From assembly GCA_030372335.1 (NCBI GenBank), contig JAUDCW010000013.1: a stretch of DNA of 64,000 bases; one strand, written 5' to 3'. Position 1 is the stretch's first letter. Each line of letters starts with the position of its first letter. The notes under the pieces were generated by a model. That model had not been told where the DNA came from. It made no database searches and saw only the letters and a list, made by a program, of their open reading frames with translations. Source of the stretch: JALCOL01 sp022649665 (GTDB lineage: Bacteria; Bacillota; Bacilli; Lactobacillales; Enterococcaceae). Both the position numbers and the translations under genes were made by a program. Below are positions 34,993 through 43,430 of the stretch, one piece after another.

Positions 34993-36999
34993 CTAAATAT
35001 CTAAGTTCTTGACATAATGTGCATTTTCTTCGATAAAGGCGCGGCGGGGCTCCACTTTTTCGCCCATCAGCATTTCAAAGATCTCGTTTGCTTCGATCGC
35101 ATCGTCCACATTGATCCGGCTCATCACACGATGGTCTGGATTCATCGTCGTTTCCCATAGTTGATGACCGTCCATCTCGCCTAATCCTTTATAGCGCTGG
35201 ATCGATGGCTTCGGAGTGGCTGATATTTCAGTCAGCGCCTGCTTCAGCAAGGCTTCTGAATCATTGCCGGAAGGAATATAGCGGACGACTTTGCTGCCTT
35301 GTTTGATCCCGTAAAGCGGCGGCTGGGCGATATAGACGTAACCCGCTTCGACGATCGGCCGCATGTAGCGGTAAAAGAGCGTTAAAAGAAGTGTCCGGAT
35401 ATGCGCACCATCGACATCAGCATCAGTCATGATCACTAATTTATGATAGCGGGCCTTCGTGACATCAAAATCAGCCCCAAAGCCGGTCCCCATCGCCGTA
35501 AACAAAGCGCGGATCTCTTCATTAGCCAAGATTTTTTCCATCGAAGCCTTTTCAACGTTCAAAATCTTTCCACGGATCGGCAAGATCGCTTGGAACTGGC
35601 GATCGCGTCCCATTTTTGCACTTCCGCCGGCTGAATCCCCTTCGACGATAAACAATTCACATTTGCTGGGATCGTTGCTGGAGCAGTCTGCCAATTTTCC
35701 TGGAAGGTTGCTGATCTCGAGCGCTGATTTGCGGCGCGTTACTTCCCGCGCGCGTTTCGCAGCCAAACGTGCTTTTGCAGCCAATGTCCCTTTTTCAACG
35801 ATTTGCTTGGCGATATCAGGATTCTCCATCAGAAACTTGTTGAAATGTTCTGAGAACAAACGATCGGTGATCGTCCGCACATCGGAGTTGCCGAGCTTCG
35901 TTTTGGTCTGCCCTTCAAACTGCGGATCAGGATGCTTGATCGAGATCACAACGGTCAATCCTTCACGGACATCTTCGCCGCTCAGTTTTTCTTCGTTTTC
36001 TTTCAATAATTTCTGTTTGCGGGCATAGTCGTTGATCACACGCGTCAGAGCGGATTTAAAGCCGGACTCGTGAGTCCCGCCTTCATACGTATGGATATTG
36101 TTGGCAAAACTCATCAACGTCGTGTGGTAACCCATCGTGTACTGCATCGCGACTTCCACGAGCACGTCGTTTTGTTCGCCTTCCAGATAGATCGGTTCCG
36201 GATAGAGCACTTTTTTCTCCCGGTTCAAATGTTCGACATAGCTCTTGATACCGCCTTCGTAATGATATTCGCGGTACAAAGGCTCTTCGCTTCTTTTATC
36301 TTCGATCGAAATGATCAATGTCCGGTTCAAGAAAGCCAATTCGCGGATCCGCGTGGCCATTTTTTCAAAATCAAATTCAGTTGTTTCTTTAAAGATCAGC
36401 TTATCGGGGACAAAATGAACGGTCGTCCCGTGGCGCTCGGTCTTGCCGATCACTTTCAGATCATTTTTCACATGTCCGCGGCTGAATTCTTGATAATAGA
36501 TCTTGCCGTCGCGGTACACTTTGACATCCAGATGTTCGGACAATGCGTTGACGACTGAAGAGCCGACACCGTGAAGACCGCCGGAAACTTTATAGCCTCC
36601 GCCGCCGAATTTTCCGCCGGCATGCAGAACTGTAAAGACCGTTTCGACTGCCGGACGCCCGGTCTTGGCTTGGATATCTACCGGGATCCCGCGGCCGTCA
36701 TCGATCACGGTGATCGAATTGTCTTTTTCAATGATCACTTGGATCCGTGTCGCAAACTCCGCCAGCACTTCGTCAATCGAATTGTCAACGATCTCCCAAA
36801 CTAAATGGTGCAGGCCTTCGCCGCTGGTCGAGCCGATATACATCCCAGGGCGTTTTCTAACCGCTTCCAAGCCTTCCAGCACTTGGATCTGGCTGGCATC
36901 ATATTCTTTTGCTTTGACATCTTTTTCATGTGCCGTCATCTCATGATGTTCCACATGCTCTAATTCATGATTCTCTTCTGTCAATCTCTTCACGCTCAC
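34993..36999 (-). CDS. gyrB: DNA gyrase subunit B
   Basis: The 668-residue ATPase subunit has the GHKL ATP site (EIVDNSIDE, DDGRGIPVD, GLHGVGSSVVNALS) and the TOPRIM domain (EGDSAGGSAKMGRDR and DADVDGAHIRTLLL). The C-terminus YVKNLDI is intact. The start is uncertain. A GTG at 36999 (AAGGGAAAG upstream) gives a His/Glu-rich extension before the usual EYDASQIQVLEGLEAVRKRP. It overlaps recF by 35 bp. A later ATG at residue 21 would be closer to the usual length. Confidence 0.95.
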   Translation of the reverse strand: MSVKRLTEENHELEHVEHHEMTAHEKDVKAKEYDASQIQVLEGLEAVRKRPGMYIGSTSGEGLHHLVWEIVDNSIDEVLAEFATRIQVIIEKDNSITVIDDGRGIPVDIQAKTGRPAVETVFTVLHAGGKFGGGGYKVSGGLHGVGSSVVNALSEHLDVKVYRDGKIYYQEFSRGHVKNDLKVIGKTERHGTTVHFVPDKLIFKETTEFDFEKMATRIRELAFLNRTLIISIEDKRSEEPLYREYHYEGGIKSYVEHLNREKKVLYPEPIYLEGEQNDVLVEVAMQYTMGYHTTLMSFANNIHTYEGGTHESGFKSALTRVINDYARKQKLLKENEEKLSGEDVREGLTVVISIKHPDPQFEGQTKTKLGNSDVRTITDRLFSEHFNKFLMENPDIAKQIVEKGTLAAKARLAAKRAREVTRRKSALEISNLPGKLADCSSNDPSKCELFIVEGDSAGGSAKMGRDRQFQAILPIRGKILNVEKASMEKILANEEIRALFTAMGTGFGADFDVTKARYHKLVIMTDADVDGAHIRTLLLTLFYRYMRPIVEAGYVYIAQPPLYGIKQGSKVVRYIPSGNDSEALLKQALTEISATPKPSIQRYKGLGEMDGHQLWETTMNPDHRVMSRINVDDAIEANEIFEMLMGEKVEPRRAFIEENAHYVKNLDI

Positions 37000-38110
37000 T
37001 TTCTACTTTCCCTTGATTCATTCGAAAAATTTTCGGCGTTACCGTTAAGTAAGGCGTTAAATAATCTAATTCAGTCGTGGTCAAAAAAGTTTGGACTTTT
37101 CCTTCGATCGTTTCCAAAAGCTGAAACTGCCGTGCATGATCCAATTCGCTCATAACGTCATCTAAAAGCAGGATCGGATATTCGCCGACTTGTTCTTTGA
37201 TCCACTCGATCTCAGCAAGTTTGATGCTCAAGATCGCCGTGCGCTGCTGGCCTTGCGAACCGTATGTCTGGACATTTTGTCCATTGATCAAAAAAAGAAA
37301 GTCATCGCGGTGCGGACCTGCAAGTGTCGTTCCGCGGATCAGCTCTGCAGATGTTTTTTCTTTCAATTGAGTCAGCAGCATGCCTTTGATCGCTTCTTGA
37401 TCAGCGCCGGTAAGCGCTTCCCCCAGCGAACTTTGATACGCAAAAGCTAATTCTTCTTTTTGTCCGGTCACTTTAGTATGGATCTGCTCCGCCAATGTGC
37501 CCAGCTGCTGCAAAAATGCGAGCCGGCGCACGACCATGACCGCACCGGCAACCGCCAACTGCTCAGATAAAACGTCTAAAAAAAGCAGGTCGGCTTTTTT
37601 TCCTGCTTGCGCTTGCTTCAAAAAGTGATTTCGCTGCCGCAGTATTTTCTGATACTGCACTGATTCATATAAGTAGCGGACATCGGTCTGACCGATCTCC
37701 ATATCTAAAAAACGCCGGCGATTTGCCGGACCGCCTTTGATCAGCGAAAGATCTTCAGGCGAAAAAAGGATCACATTCAAATGCCCGATATAATCGCTCA
37801 GCCGGCGCTGCTCAAGATGATTGACTTTGACTTTCCGGCCCTTTTTGGTCAGCAGGACTTCCAGCTGATACTTTTGATTTTCTTTCTGGACTTCTCCAGC
37901 CACACGTGCGAAATCTTTTCCCCACTGGATCAGCGAACGCTCTTGACTGGTGCGATGGCTTTTCGTCATCGCCAGCACATTGATCGCCTCCAGCAGATTA
38001 GTTTTCCCTTGTGCATTCGGTCCTAAAAAAAGATTCAATCCTGGAGAAAATTCCAGCTGAAGTTCGCTGTAATTGCGAAAATTTTGCAAAGTCAGCTGAT
38101 TCAGTCTCAT
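36965..38110 (-). CDS. recF: DNA replication/repair protein RecF
   Basis: The 381-residue SMC-like ATPase has Walker A GPNAQGKTNLLEAI (residues ~31-44), ABC-type signature region QGQQRTAILSIKLAE and Walker B ILLLDDVMSELD. It loads RecA at gaps with RecOR. The start overlaps the S4-domain gene stop by 4 bp (ATGA), and the 3' end overlaps gyrB, so the three are tightly coupled. Confidence 0.95.
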   Translation of the reverse strand: MRLNQLTLQNFRNYSELQLEFSPGLNLFLGPNAQGKTNLLEAINVLAMTKSHRTSQERSLIQWGKDFARVAGEVQKENQKYQLEVLLTKKGRKVKVNHLEQRRLSDYIGHLNVILFSPEDLSLIKGGPANRRRFLDMEIGQTDVRYLYESVQYQKILRQRNHFLKQAQAGKKADLLFLDVLSEQLAVAGAVMVVRRLAFLQQLGTLAEQIHTKVTGQKEELAFAYQSSLGEALTGADQEAIKGMLLTQLKEKTSAELIRGTTLAGPHRDDFLFLINGQNVQTYGSQGQQRTAILSIKLAEIEWIKEQVGEYPILLLDDVMSELDHARQFQLLETIEGKVQTFLTTTELDYLTPYLTVTPKIFRMNQGKVESEREEIDRRES

Positions 38111-38349
38111 GATTCGGGATGCGGCTCGTTATCCGAAACCATAAAAAAAGTTCCTGATGCTGGTATTTCTACCATCATTCCAGGATACAGTTTTCTGCCG
38201 CGCCGCGTTTCGATTTCAGAATCTACATAAACTGGATGTTCACGCAAAAACCATTTTGCCTGACCACCGCTAGAAATAAGAGAGAGCTCTTTAAGCAACT
38301 GCCCTAAAGTAAGGTATTCCTCCTTGATATAAAAACGGCTTTTTTTCAA
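38107..38349 (-). CDS. yaaA: S4-domain RNA-binding protein YaaA
   Basis: The 80-residue protein starts at a TTG at 38349, with AAAGGGGG upstream; the longer open frame includes the promoter and cannot be the real start. The S4 fold is visible in TLGQLLKELSLISSGGQAKWFLREHPVYVDSEIETRRGRKLYPG. It is conserved between dnaN and recF in Firmicutes. Its exact role is unknown, possibly in ribosome or RNA binding. Confidence 0.88.
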   Translation of the reverse strand: MKKSRFYIKEEYLTLGQLLKELSLISSGGQAKWFLREHPVYVDSEIETRRGRKLYPGMMVEIPASGTFFMVSDNEPHPES

Positions 38350-38377
38350 GCAGCAAACCCCCTTTCCATTACTATTT

Positions 38378-38406
38378 ATTATACCGTTATTAATCACAAA
38401 AAACAA
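38378..38406 (-). promoter_or_regulatory. Predicted promoter of yaaA-recF-gyrB-gyrA
   Basis: On the minus strand TTGTTT (38401-38406), a 17-bp spacer and consensus TATAAT (38378-38383) precede the TTG start by about 28 bases. Confidence 0.65.
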
Positions 38407-38638
38407 TTATTCCGCGGTATTTTTCTTTATCATGCGTTTCTTTGTCTAAAAGACTCTTTTTTCATTTTTAAACAAAATCGCTTAAAACAGCTTTATTTTT
38501 CATTTCAGCGGATTTCACGCTGAAATTTTAAAAAAATCAGCAGCTGACAGGTTTTCCGGATCATTTTTACAAAAATCCTCCTTTTTCCACCGACTTATGC
38601 ACAGATGTGTATAAGTCATCCACAATTTGCATAGAAAA
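38407..38638. other. dnaN-yaaA intergenic region with DnaA-box cluster
   Basis: This part of the 359-bp gap holds no gene. TTATGCACA (38595-38603) and TGTGTATAA (38606-38614) are two facing DnaA boxes fitting TTATNCACA. TCATCCACA (38616-38624) is a one-mismatch third. An ATTTCAGCG/CGCTGAAAT dyad lies at 38502-38526. Confidence 0.6.
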
Positions 38639-38673
38639 GACCATCATCCAAGGATTTTCAAGGGATGATGGTC
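38639..38673 (-). terminator. dnaN terminator
   Basis: GACCATCATCC (38639-38649) and GGATGATGGTC (38663-38673) form an 11-bp stem followed, on the minus strand, by TTTTC. It lies 36 bases after the dnaN stop. Confidence 0.85.
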
Positions 38674-38708
38674 GATTTTTAGAATGTATACAATTAAGCA
38701 ATCAATTA

Positions 38709-39836
38709 TCAATTGGTTCGGATCGGGGTAATCAGCTGGATGAAGGATGTTTCCTCATTCGCCGGTTTCAAAATGAATGGCCGGATCGGTGAAATAAATT
38801 GGATCAAGATGTCGACATCGCCGAATGCCCGCAGCGCCTCTTTCATATAATCGGGATTAAACGCGATCTCAAGCGGTTCGCCGGAGACCTTTTCATACTC
38901 GAGGACTTCTTCAACCCGGCCAATTTCCGGCGAATTGCCAGTCAGCTTGACGACTGCATCGGTGATCAGCAATTTGACCATATTATTGCGGCCTTCATGA
39001 CTCAAAAGCGAAGCGCGATCGATCGCATTCAAAAATGCTTGTGAGTTGAAGACGATCTCGGTATTGAATTCGCTTGGGATCAAGCGATCGGTATCAGGAT
39101 AGTTTCCTTCCAAAAGACGCGAATAGAAATCAGTATCTTTTGTTTTGAACAACACTTGGTTCTCCATCACGGCTACTGTGACATCTTCTTCATCTTCGGC
39201 GATCGAACGACTCAATTCCAAAAGACTTTTTCCGGGGATCACCAAATTGAAATCTTTGCCGTCAGTGAGCGGGATCACACGCTGACTGAGGCGATGACTA
39301 TCCGTTGCAACGACTTTCAGCTGCTCTTCGCGCAAAATAAAATGCACACCCGTTAAAATCGGGCGGCTTTCATGAACAGAGACTGCAAAAACTGTTTCAT
39401 TGATCAGCGTCGACAATACTTTAGCCGAAATCTTGAATTGATTGGAAGAATCTACAACTGGCAGCCGCGGATAATTATCGGCATCTTGACCATTGACGAT
39501 GAATTCGGCAGCACCGGAAACGATCAGCACTTGCTGATTGCTCATTTTTTCAAAACTGAATTCAGGGTCCGGCAGTTTTTTGACGATCTCACTGAAAAAG
39601 CGCGCCGGCAAAACGATTCCACCAACACTTTCGATTTCCAAGTGTGCCTTTTCATCTGCGCTGCGAATCGTGGTTTCGATCGAAATGTCGGCATTGCTGC
39701 CGGTCAATACTAAATTTTCTTCCGATAAAGCGATTTTTACCCCCGTCAAAATCGGGATCGTGGTTTTTGAAGTGATTGCGCGCTGGACAGTTTGCAGTGC
39801 TTGAAGAAATTGATTTCGATTCATCGAGAATTTCAT
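38709..39836 (-). CDS. dnaN: DNA polymerase III sliding clamp (beta subunit)
   Basis: The 375-residue clamp has three repeated domains, starting MKFSMNRNQFLQALQTVQRAI, with the conserved C-terminal FILKP...LITPIRTN. As a dimer it encircles DNA and tethers polymerase III. It follows dnaA across a 174-bp gap that contains origin elements. Confidence 0.96.
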   Translation of the reverse strand: MKFSMNRNQFLQALQTVQRAITSKTTIPILTGVKIALSEENLVLTGSNADISIETTIRSADEKAHLEIESVGGIVLPARFFSEIVKKLPDPEFSFEKMSNQQVLIVSGAAEFIVNGQDADNYPRLPVVDSSNQFKISAKVLSTLINETVFAVSVHESRPILTGVHFILREEQLKVVATDSHRLSQRVIPLTDGKDFNLVIPGKSLLELSRSIAEDEEDVTVAVMENQVLFKTKDTDFYSRLLEGNYPDTDRLIPSEFNTEIVFNSQAFLNAIDRASLLSHEGRNNMVKLLITDAVVKLTGNSPEIGRVEEVLEYEKVSGEPLEIAFNPDYMKEALRAFGDVDILIQFISPIRPFILKPANEETSFIQLITPIRTN

Positions 39837-39874
39837 AGATTGGATGCTCCTTTAATTATTATTAATAAATATCT

Positions 39875-39965
39875 TAGTAGTAGTAGTAGGGCCTGTGTAA
39901 ATTGGGGATAACTTTTCTGAAAGTGGACAGATCGGGAAGTTTACATGTGGATAAGTTGTGGATAA
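39875..39965. other. Origin unwinding region in the dnaA-dnaN gap (DnaA-trio candidate with DnaA boxes)
   Basis: Five consecutive TAG triplets (39875-39889) are followed by a short GC-rich step. A one-mismatch DnaA box TGGGGATAA lies at 39903-39911, and two perfect boxes TGTGGATAA lie at 39946-39954 and 39957-39965. AT-rich DNA lies on the other side of the triplets. This order (AT-rich, TAG triplets, GC-rich, DnaA boxes) matches the basal unwinding system with DnaA-trios described in B. subtilis. Confidence 0.7.
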
Positions 39966-40010
39966 TTGATAGAATCATTACACAAGAAAACTGAAGTTGT
40001 GCACATCCCG

Positions 40011-41354
40011 CTAATTAGCGAGCAAGATATTTTTCAATTCCGTGATATCTTTTTTGATCGCTAAATCTTTGTCCATCAGTTTTTTGATCTTTTCATGGGC
40101 GTGGATCACGGTCGTATGATCTTTGCCGCCAAATTCTGCACCGATCTTCGGCAGCGAATTATCAGTCATCTCGCGCGAGAGAAACATGGAGACTTGGCGT
40201 GGTAAAACGATCGATTTGACCCGTTTCTTTCCTTTAAGGTCGCTCAATTGAACGTGATAGTATTCTGCGACAGTTTCTTGGATCATCAAGATCGTGAGAT
40301 TTTTTTTGACTTCGCCGCTTTGGAGAGCTTTCAGTGCATCAGCTGCCAGACTGGTCGAGATATCTTCTTTGCGCATCGCGGCATAAGCTTGAACACGGAC
40401 GAGCGCGCCTTCTAGTTCGCGGACGTTGGAATCGATCTGTCCAGCGATATAACTTAACGTATCGTCAGGGATCGCTAATCCTTCAGCATTTGCTTTCTCC
40501 CGCAGAATCGCGATCCGCGTTTCCAAGTCAGGAGGGGTGATATCCACCGACAATCCCCAGGCAAAGCGGGAAACGAGTCGTTCTTCTAATTTAGGGATCT
40601 CATTTGGCAAGCGGTCGCTAGTCAAAACGATCTGCTTTTCATTATTGAACAGTTCATTGAATGTATGGAAAAATTCCGTCTGCGCCCCTTCTTTATTGGC
40701 AAAAAACTGAATATCATCAACCATCAGCAAGTCAACATTTCGGTACTCTTCACGAAATTCACGGGTATGTTTTTTCTGGATCGAAGCGATATATTCATTG
40801 ACGAATTTTTCGCTGCTGATATATTTTACTTTGGCTTGCGGCTGATTTGCCAGCATTTGGTGGCCGATCGCCTGCATCAAGTGCGTTTTCCCAAGACCTA
40901 CTCCGCCGTAAAAGAATAAAGGATTGTATGTCGTCCCCGGAGCCTCAGCAACGACAAGTGCCGCCGCATGCGCCATTTGATTGCCTTTTCCGATCACGAA
41001 GTTCTCAAAGGTATACTTTGAATTCAGCTGCGCGCGTTTGCTCTGCGCCAGAAGCTTTTCCGACATCATTTGCGCTTCTTTTTGCTGTTCCGCTTGCGAA
41101 ACGTCATCATTTTCGATCTGAAAGACCGGATTGATTTCAAGCCCGGTCAGGCGAAAGCCGGTTTCGACGACTTTTGCTGCCAAATGGTTTTCCCAGTATT
41201 CTTGATGAAGTTTCGACGGAACGGCGATCGTCAGAATATTGTCTTTCAACAATAGCGGACGGGCGGTATCGACCCATGCATTGAAACTCGCCGGCGACAT
41301 GTTGCTATGATATTCTTTTTCCAATTCCTCCCAAAATGATTGCATATCGGGCAT
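40011..41354 (-). CDS. dnaA: Chromosomal replication initiator DnaA
   Basis: The 447-residue initiator has N-terminal domain I (FWEELEKEYHSNMSPASF), AAA+ Walker A GGVGLGKTH near residue 150 and Walker B LMVDDIQF. The C-terminal DnaA-box reader has GGKDHTTVIHAHEKI. The ATG at 41354 is chosen because AAGGAGG lies nine bases upstream and it gives the enterococcal length; the longer frame runs into the leader hairpin. DnaA boxes flank both ends of the gene. An extended -10 (TGCTACACT, box at 41483-41488) may be its promoter. Confidence 0.97.
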   Translation of the reverse strand: MPDMQSFWEELEKEYHSNMSPASFNAWVDTARPLLLKDNILTIAVPSKLHQEYWENHLAAKVVETGFRLTGLEINPVFQIENDDVSQAEQQKEAQMMSEKLLAQSKRAQLNSKYTFENFVIGKGNQMAHAAALVVAEAPGTTYNPLFFYGGVGLGKTHLMQAIGHQMLANQPQAKVKYISSEKFVNEYIASIQKKHTREFREEYRNVDLLMVDDIQFFANKEGAQTEFFHTFNELFNNEKQIVLTSDRLPNEIPKLEERLVSRFAWGLSVDITPPDLETRIAILREKANAEGLAIPDDTLSYIAGQIDSNVRELEGALVRVQAYAAMRKEDISTSLAADALKALQSGEVKKNLTILMIQETVAEYYHVQLSDLKGKKRVKSIVLPRQVSMFLSREMTDNSLPKIGAEFGGKDHTTVIHAHEKIKKLMDKDLAIKKDITELKNILLAN

Positions 41355-41400
41355 ATTGCCCAACCTCCTTAAATAAAATACGAAATCCAAGCGAAAATAA

Positions 41401-41439
41401 GAAAAAACTCTCAAGAATACCTTTAGATTTTTGAGAGTT
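41401..41439 (-). terminator. Terminator-like hairpin in the dnaA leader
   Basis: AACTCTCAA (41406-41414) and TTGAGAGTT (41431-41439) form a 9-bp stem. In the dnaA sense direction it is followed by TTTTTTC, and it ends 47 bases before the dnaA start. No minus-strand gene lies upstream to need a terminator, so attenuation of dnaA is possible. Confidence 0.6.
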
Positions 41440-41504
41440 CATCATTTTTCGTAAACAGATCGAATAGTTATTGGTAAAAAATAGTGTAGCATGAAAAGGA
41501 TGAT

Positions 41505-41796
41505 TTTTCCACAGGCAAAATACGCTTGTGGATAAAAATAACTCCTTGTGGACAAAAAGTTATCCACAAGGAGGCTTTGAATGTGTAAAGCAGAGTTCAT
41601 CCGCAGCTTTTACACAAAATATATTGTTTTAAAAAGCAGTCACAGCAAGGAATACTAGTGATTTACACAATAAGCAGTCGAAATGTGGAAAGGGGTTATC
41701 CACAAGGTGGATATGTGGATAATTTGTGAAGGTTTGGGTGGATAGTGATAAATCGACAAGAAAGATGTCCACAGTTATCCACAGATCTTATCCATA
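41505..41796. other. oriC: DnaA-box cluster between dnaA and rpmH
   Basis: Five perfect 9-mers lie here: 41527-41535 (minus), 41560-41568 (plus), 41696-41704 (plus), 41714-41722 (minus) and 41775-41783 (plus). Near matches include 41547-41555 and 41788-41796. Together with the dnaA-dnaN cluster this is the bipartite origin layout of Firmicutes. Transcription diverges from this point. The rest of 41440-41900 contains no gene. Confidence 0.92.
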
Positions 41797-41900
41797 AAAT
41801 ATTCAGCAAATTGTGGAAAAAAAACAATTTATTTTAGCTGTTTTGATTCGCATATTCAATAAATACGCTTTTTGCAGAGTAATTTTTTATTTTTTTAGGA

Positions 41901-41930
41901 TTGACAAAACTCTTATTATTTCAGTATACT
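41901..41930 (+). promoter_or_regulatory. Predicted rpmH promoter
   Basis: A consensus TTGACA (41901-41906), an 18-bp spacer and TATACT (41925-41930) give a strong promoter about 40 bases before rpmH. Confidence 0.8.
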
Positions 41931-41969
41931 GTCTTAGTGTGTCTAGTATCCTGCCTAGGAGGTGTAATA

Positions 41970-42104
41970 ATGAAAAGAACTTATCAACCAAGCAAACGCA
42001 AACATTCAAAAGTCCACGGCTTCCGCAAGCGTATGAGTACAAAAAATGGTCGTCGTGTGTTGGCCGCTCGGCGCCGCAAGGGTCGTCAAGTATTATCCGC
42101 ATAA
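41970..42104 (+). CDS. rpmH: 50S ribosomal protein L34
   Basis: The 44-residue basic protein MKRTYQPSKRKHSKVHGFRK... is nearly invariant in bacteria. TAGGAGGTG precedes the ATG at 41970. The longer open frame to 41901 contains the promoter and is not coding. Confidence 0.97.
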   Translation: MKRTYQPSKRKHSKVHGFRKRMSTKNGRRVLAARRRKGRQVLSA

Positions 42105-42132
42105 ACCGCTGAAATCTCAGTGGTTTTTTTTT
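42103..42132 (+). terminator. Terminator after rpmH
   Basis: AAACCGCTGA (42103-42112) pairs with TCAGTGGTTT (42117-42126) through one G-U pair and runs into nine T. Partial read-through to rnpA is likely, as no clear separate promoter was found. Confidence 0.75.
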
Positions 42133-42214
42133 ATATCTTTTCTTATTGAAAGAAATGATATCCCATCACGCTGTGATATGATGAGTATTGTTCAGTGGAA
42201 ATGAGGAAATCTTG

Positions 42215-42550
42215 ATGAAAAAAGAATATCGCGTAAAAAAAGAACGCGAATTTCAAAAGGTTTTTGACGAAGGACGTTCAGTCGCTAACCGGATGTTTGT
42301 CATTTATTGGCTGCCGAAAGAAGCGGCTGAGCATTTTCGCGTGGGGATCTCCGTTGGCAAAAAAATCGGCAATGCCGTCCATCGAAACCGGTTAAAGCGT
42401 TTGATCCGCCAATGTCTGCATGAAGTGCAGAAAGATCTGCCGGAAAATGTCGATTTTCTGGTGATCGCCCGCCCGAATGCTAAAAATTTAAGCTATAATG
42501 AAGTGAAAACAAACTTGAACCACGTATTAAAACTTGCTGGTTTATTGTAG
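42215..42550 (+). CDS. rnpA: Ribonuclease P protein component
   Basis: The 111-residue basic protein has the RNP signature NAVHRNRLKRLIRQ and FRVGISVGKKIG. With the RNase P RNA (not in the window) it matures tRNA 5' ends. The ATG at 42215 follows GAGGAAA; an in-frame start 9 codons earlier has no ribosome site. It is directly followed by yidC. Confidence 0.95.
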   Translation: MKKEYRVKKEREFQKVFDEGRSVANRMFVIYWLPKEAAEHFRVGISVGKKIGNAVHRNRLKRLIRQCLHEVQKDLPENVDFLVIARPNAKNLSYNEVKTNLNHVLKLAGLL

Positions 42551-42563
42551 AGGAGAGACAGGT

Positions 42564-43394
42564 GTGAGAAAGAAGAAACATTTACTATTATTCAGCATGA
42601 GCAGCTTGCTGCTTCTTTTGCTGAGCGCATGTTCGCGGACGAACATCAGTGCAAACAGTACCGGGATCTGGGACCGCTACATCGTTTATTATTTTGGGAA
42701 AGCAATCAAATTTTTGGCGCTCGGCGGAAACGTCGGGATCGGGATCATCATCTTTACCTTGATCATTCGGATCATTTTGCTGCCGCTCATGAATTACCAG
42801 ACAAAAAATATGCGCAAGACTCAAGAGATCCAGCCGCAGCTGAAAGAGCTGCAGGAGAAGTATTCAAGCAAGGATCCTGATACGCAAAGAAAATTGCAAG
42901 AAGAAATGAAACGGGTCCAGACAGAAAACGACGTCAATATGTTTGCCGGCTGTCTGCCGCTTTTACTGCAGCTGCCGATCATGACTGCACTTTATCAAGC
43001 GATCGCACGGATTCCTGAACTACGATCAGGGACATTTCTATGGATGAATTTGGCACAACCCGATCCGACATTTATCTTGCCGATTTTGGCGGCTGTGTTT
43101 ACTTTTATCAGCACTTATTTGACGAGTATGGGGCAAATCGAAACAAATTCAACAATGAAATTGATGAATTACTTTATGCCGGTGATGATCTTCTTTATGG
43201 CGATCAGCCTGAGCAGCGGGATCGCGATCTACTGGGTCGTTTCCAATGCGTTCCAAGTGGTCCAAACCTTGATGATCAACAATCCTTTCAAAATCAAAAA
43301 AGAGCGTCAGGAAAAAGAAAGAGCCGAAAAAGCGCGGCAGCGGGCGCTCGAAAAAGCAATGAGTCCAAAGAAAAAACGCAACAAAAAGCGTTAG
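42564..43394 (+). CDS. yidC: Membrane protein insertase YidC/Oxa1 (lipoprotein type)
   Basis: The 276-residue insertase has a lipoprotein signal ending in LLSAC. Five conserved helices include the TM2 segment with the hydrophilic-groove arginine (FTLIIRIILLPL), LQLPIMTALYQAI and the C-terminal helix region AIYWVVSNAFQVVQ. The basic tail (KKKRNKKR) binds ribosomes. The GTG at 42564 follows GAGGAGAG. It inserts and folds membrane proteins, alone or with SecYEG. Confidence 0.94.
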   Translation: MRKKKHLLLFSMSSLLLLLLSACSRTNISANSTGIWDRYIVYYFGKAIKFLALGGNVGIGIIIFTLIIRIILLPLMNYQTKNMRKTQEIQPQLKELQEKYSSKDPDTQRKLQEEMKRVQTENDVNMFAGCLPLLLQLPIMTALYQAIARIPELRSGTFLWMNLAQPDPTFILPILAAVFTFISTYLTSMGQIETNSTMKLMNYFMPVMIFFMAISLSSGIAIYWVVSNAFQVVQTLMINNPFKIKKERQEKERAEKARQRALEKAMSPKKKRNKKR

Positions 43395-43430
43395 AAATAA
43401 TCAAAGTGACTAAACAGGAGGGCGAAGCAA

